Below are positions 61,387-64,000 of a DNA stretch of 64,000 nt, piece after piece; within the stretch, counting starts at the first letter, position 1; each line of letters begins with the position of its first letter. The DNA is taken from positions 164,868-228,867 of the forward strand of contig JANPIX010000017.1 of NCBI GenBank assembly GCA_031425195.1, written 5' to 3'. The notes under the pieces are model-generated. The model was not told the DNA's origin, did not search any database, and was given only the letters and a program-made list of their open reading frames with translations. The translations under genes were made by a program, and so were the position numbers. Origin of the DNA: JANPIX01 sp031425195. GTDB lineage: Bacteria > Pseudomonadota > Alphaproteobacteria > Rhodobacterales > Rhodobacteraceae.

Positions 61387-62538
61387 ATGGATACGTCTGT
61401 TCTTCACGCCCGCGGCCCCGCCGTTCCCGCCGACATCGCCGCCTCGCTCCTCCCTGCCTTCACAGCCCGTGCCGCATCGCACGACGCCGACGACAGTTTC
61501 GTGGCCGACAACATGAACGACCTGCGCGCGGCGGGCCTGATGGAGGCCGGCGTGCCCAGCGAACTTGGCGGCGGCGGCGCAAACCTGCCCGAACTTTGCG
61601 ACATGCTCCGCATCATAGCCCAGGGCTGTGGCTCCACCGCCCTCGCCTTTGCCATGCACACTCATCAGGTGGCCATTCCCGCCTGGCGCTGGCATCACGC
61701 CCCGGCCGCCAAGGCCGCTGTGGAGCCCCTGCTGAAACGCGTGGCCGCCGAACGCCTTATACTCTTGTCAAGCGGCGGCGCAGATTGGGTCGGCGGGTCC
61801 GGCACCGCGCAAAAGGTGGAAGGCGGCTACCGCATCACCGCGCGCAAATCCATCATCTCCGGCGCACCGATGGGCAACCTTCTGGTCACCGGCGCCGTCT
61901 CGGACGAAGAGGGCGGCCCCTTTGTCGTGCACTTTGCCGCCCCGATGACCGCCCCCGAAGTTGCAATTGCAGACACCTGGCACACCCTTGGCATGCGCGG
62001 CACCGGCTCGCACGATGTGCAGATCACCGGCCTGTTCATCCCCGACGACAAGATCGCCCTGAAACGCAAGGCCGCCGAATGGCATCCGCTGTTCCAGATC
62101 ATCGGCACCCTTGCCTTTCCGCTGATCTATGCCGTCTACCTTGGCGTGGCGCAAAGCGCGCGCGACATCGCCCTGTCGATTGCCACCCGAAAGCCACCCC
62201 TGCCCCGCACGTCGCGCATCGCGGGCGAAATGGAAACCGCGCTTCGCGCCACCACACTGGCCCATGCCTCTATGGTGGCCGCAGCCCAGCGCAACACGCC
62301 AGACGCGGCTTCGGTCAACGATGTGATGATGGGGCGAAGGCTGGTCGAACAGAACGCCATCCGCACAGTCGAACGCGCCATGGACCTCGCCGGGGGCGCA
62401 GGCTTTTTCCGCGAGGCGGGGCTCGAACGCCGCTTCCGCGACATTCAGGGGGCACGCTTTCACCCCATGACGGCCGAGGCGCAGTATGAATATGCGGGCA
62501 ACCTCGCCCTTGGCCTGCCCGTCACTACGATCTACTGA
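61387..62538 (+). CDS. Acyl-CoA dehydrogenase family protein
   Basis: A 383-residue flavoenzyme. The N-terminal helical part (LMEAGVPSELGGGGANLPEL), the beta domain (GSGTAQKVEGGYRITARKSI; DTWHTLGMRGTGSHDVQI) and the C-terminal helical part are in normal order. It should oxidise an acyl-CoA with FAD; the usual base glutamate near the C-terminus is not clear, so a monooxygenase-like or non-beta-oxidation role is possible. ATG at 61387 follows AAGGA by nine bases; a TTG at 61378 is less likely. Divergent HxlR/SCP2 regulator gene 137 bases away. Confidence 0.88.
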   Translation: MDTSVLHARGPAVPADIAASLLPAFTARAASHDADDSFVADNMNDLRAAGLMEAGVPSELGGGGANLPELCDMLRIIAQGCGSTALAFAMHTHQVAIPAWRWHHAPAAKAAVEPLLKRVAAERLILLSSGGADWVGGSGTAQKVEGGYRITARKSIISGAPMGNLLVTGAVSDEEGGPFVVHFAAPMTAPEVAIADTWHTLGMRGTGSHDVQITGLFIPDDKIALKRKAAEWHPLFQIIGTLAFPLIYAVYLGVAQSARDIALSIATRKPPLPRTSRIAGEMETALRATTLAHASMVAAAQRNTPDAASVNDVMMGRRLVEQNAIRTVERAMDLAGGAGFFREAGLERRFRDIQGARFHPMTAEAQYEYAGNLALGLPVTTIY

Positions 62539-62550
62539 CCGACGCGACAG

Positions 62551-63093
62551 TCAGGCTGCGCGGCACCCCCGCGCAGCCACCACCCGCCGCGTCACGGCCA
62601 GTTGTGCTGCGAACGCCGCCTTGGCCACATCCGCGCCAGCCGGCAAAGCCGCCACGACGGATTCCGCCCAATCCAGATAGGCGGCCTGCCGCTCCAGCGT
62701 CCAGTCCACCGGTTCGGCGTCCATAACCGACCGCACATTGGCGAACTTGTCACAAACCTTGATCAGCGCCGCCTCGGGCGATTTGTGCGGTGCCTGCGCG
62801 ATCTGCACCTGTTTGCGCGTGGCGGGGGGCAGCGCCTTGTCATCGGTCAGTTCCATCACCAGCCGCGTCACATGCGCGCCGAACCGTGCCGTTAGATCGG
62901 CGGGTTCCACTGCGCAATCCTCTACTGTGTCATGCAGCCAGGCCGCCATGATCGCCGCGGGCGTGCCGCCAAAGCCGGTCACCAGCCCCGCCACCTCGGC
63001 CAGATGCGCCGCATAAGGCGTGCGCGCCGCATCCTTGCGCACCTGCCCCATATGGACGCCTTCCGCAAAACTGCGGGCCATTTCTATTGTCAT
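62551..63093 (-). CDS. HD-domain hydrolase, MESH1/SpoT-hydrolase-like
   Basis: A 180-residue protein. The HD motif pattern is H in YAAHLAEVAGLV, HD in AAWLHDTVEDC, and a later D in LIKVCDKFANVRS, the order of (p)ppGpp hydrolases of the MESH1 type; there is no synthetase domain. It may remove alarmone, or another nucleotide. ATG at 63093 has AAGGA seven bases before it; an ATG at 63108 lies in the same frame. It is convergent with the acyl-CoA dehydrogenase gene. Confidence 0.82.
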   Translation of the reverse strand: MTIEMARSFAEGVHMGQVRKDAARTPYAAHLAEVAGLVTGFGGTPAAIMAAWLHDTVEDCAVEPADLTARFGAHVTRLVMELTDDKALPPATRKQVQIAQAPHKSPEAALIKVCDKFANVRSVMDAEPVDWTLERQAAYLDWAESVVAALPAGADVAKAAFAAQLAVTRRVVAARGCRAA

Positions 63094-63220
63094 GTGTTGA
63101 TCCTTCATGCAGCCCCAAACGCCACCGTGGCCATCATGGCCAGGTCGGGGAGTGGGCTTCTTCTGTTTGGGAATTGGCTTTCGCCACCCTCAGAATAAAT
63201 GCCGCGCCGCAGAATGCAAC

Positions 63221-63250
63221 AAAAAAACCGCGCCCGAATGGGGCGCGGTT
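63221..63250 (-). terminator. Intrinsic terminator of tig
   Basis: On the minus strand AACCGCGCCC / GGGCGCGGTT with a five-base loop and TTTTT tail, 29 bases after the tig stop. Confidence 0.92.
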
Positions 63251-63278
63251 CCTATCAGGCCAAAACCTGATCCCAACC

Positions 63279-64000
63279 TTACAGCTCGTCGAGCTTTTCA
63301 ATCGCCTGCTGCAGTTCTTCCTTGGTCACGGTCTTGTCCGTCACCTTGGCACCTGCCACGATGAAATCGACAACCTTGTCTTCAAAGATCGGCGCGCGAA
63401 GCTGTTGCTGCATCTGTGGGTTTTTCTGCACGAATTCAAAGAACTGGCGTTCCTGCCCCGGATACTGACGCGCCTGCGCCAGCACGGCCTGCGTCATCTC
63501 CGCGTCCGTCACGCTGATGTCTGCCTTGCGGCCAATCTCGGCCAACAGCAGGCCCAACCGCACACGGCGCACGGCCAGCGACTTGTGCTCGTCGGTCGGT
63601 TCGGTTGCACCGTGGTTGTGGTCGTGCACGTCGGGGTTTTCCTCATGCCACAACTGGTGCGCAATCTGGCCCGCCTCGGCGTCGACCAAAGCCTGCGGCA
63701 GATCGAAGGTGACCATCCCGTCAAGCTGATCCAGCAGCGACCGTTTCAGCACGGCGCGGGCAGCGCCAACATATTCCGCTTCCAGACGCTCGGTCACCTG
63801 ACCGCGCAGCGCTGCCAGATCTTCGGCCCCGTACTTCTTGGCCAACTCATCATTGATCTCGGCGTCTTTCGGCCCTTTGACCGACTTCACCGTGCAGGCG
63901 AAAACCGCAGCCTTGCCAGCCAGATTCTTGGCACCGTACGACTCGGGGAAATTGACGTTGACCGTCACTTCATCGCCCGCCTTAGTGCCGATCAACTGAT
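63279..64000 (-). CDS. tig: Trigger factor, C-terminal part
   Basis: Partial: the frame runs off the right edge, so the ribosome-binding domain is missing. The visible 239 or so residues include the end of the PPIase domain (GTKAGDEVTVNVNFPESYGA) and the helical arms (DAEINDELAKKYGAEDLAAL; RLGLLLAEIGRKADISVTDA). Trigger factor is the ribosome-bound chaperone. A histidine-rich insert NPDVHDHNHGATEP is present. The gene ends before a strong terminator. Confidence 0.95.
   Translation of the reverse strand, partial: QLIGTKAGDEVTVNVNFPESYGAKNLAGKAAVFACTVKSVKGPKDAEINDELAKKYGAEDLAALRGQVTERLEAEYVGAARAVLKRSLLDQLDGMVTFDLPQALVDAEAGQIAHQLWHEENPDVHDHNHGATEPTDEHKSLAVRRVRLGLLLAEIGRKADISVTDAEMTQAVLAQARQYPGQERQFFEFVQKNPQMQQQLRAPIFEDKVVDFIVAGAKVTDKTVTKEELQQAIEKLDEL

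Overview
The window is a chromosomal segment of an alphaproteobacterium of the order Rhodobacterales, most likely a Roseobacter-group aerobic anoxygenic phototroph. The evidence is the end of a photosynthesis gene cluster in the order acsF-puhE-hemA-cycA, a Rhodobacter-type sorbitol/mannitol operon, a class II (B12-dependent) ribonucleotide reductase as the only RNR seen, a lipoyl domain on the pyruvate dehydrogenase E1 beta subunit, and a complete Rhodobacter capsulatus-type gene transfer agent (GTA) cluster. Coding DNA is GC-rich (one sampled 60-base line in pgk counts 38/60), which explains many long antisense frames that are not genes. I see no tRNA, rRNA, insertion sequence or CRISPR array.

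Layout. 1-3.3 kb: bacteriochlorophyll and heme synthesis plus cytochrome c2. 3.4-11.6 kb: polyol operon with a HAD phosphatase, a SorC-type regulator, an ABC transporter (smoEFGK), sorbitol dehydrogenase and mannitol dehydrogenase. 11.7-14.0 kb: katG. 14.3-18.0 kb: nrdJ on the minus strand. 18.5-28.9 kb: fur/mur, two EamA-type transporters, eno, a cupin, anmK, tyrS, two cyclophilins, pgk, fba and ftsB. 28.9-30.2 kb: a divergent SDR/HxlR pair. 30.3-34.8 kb: pdhA-pdhB-pdhC, then cysE on the other strand.

34.9-48.8 kb (minus strand): the GTA cluster, with 17 structural genes from the small terminase-like orfg1 to the host-specificity protein orfg15. Every reading frame is intact, and most genes overlap or abut, as expected for coupled translation. 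Upstream of it on the same strand lie mltG, fabF, acpP, fabG and fabD, a fatty acid synthesis block interrupted by an oppositely oriented DUF2726 gene.

54.9-64 kb: a cytochrome b561-YceI fusion, a short lower-GC stretch with an orphan secreted or anchored protein, a second YceI protein, the ribosomal operon rpsF-rpsR-rplI, a nucleotidyltransferase-fold gene preceded by two matching palindromes, a divergent HxlR/acyl-CoA dehydrogenase pair, an HD-type hydrolase, and the C-terminal part of trigger factor.

Nothing in the window is clearly a new multi-gene system. The best candidates for new biology are the nucleotidyltransferase gene with its paired 27-bp palindromes, the heavily structured spacer after the GTA capsid gene, the intrinsic terminator in the leader of the GTA cluster, and the duplicated and decayed tail of the DUF2726 gene.
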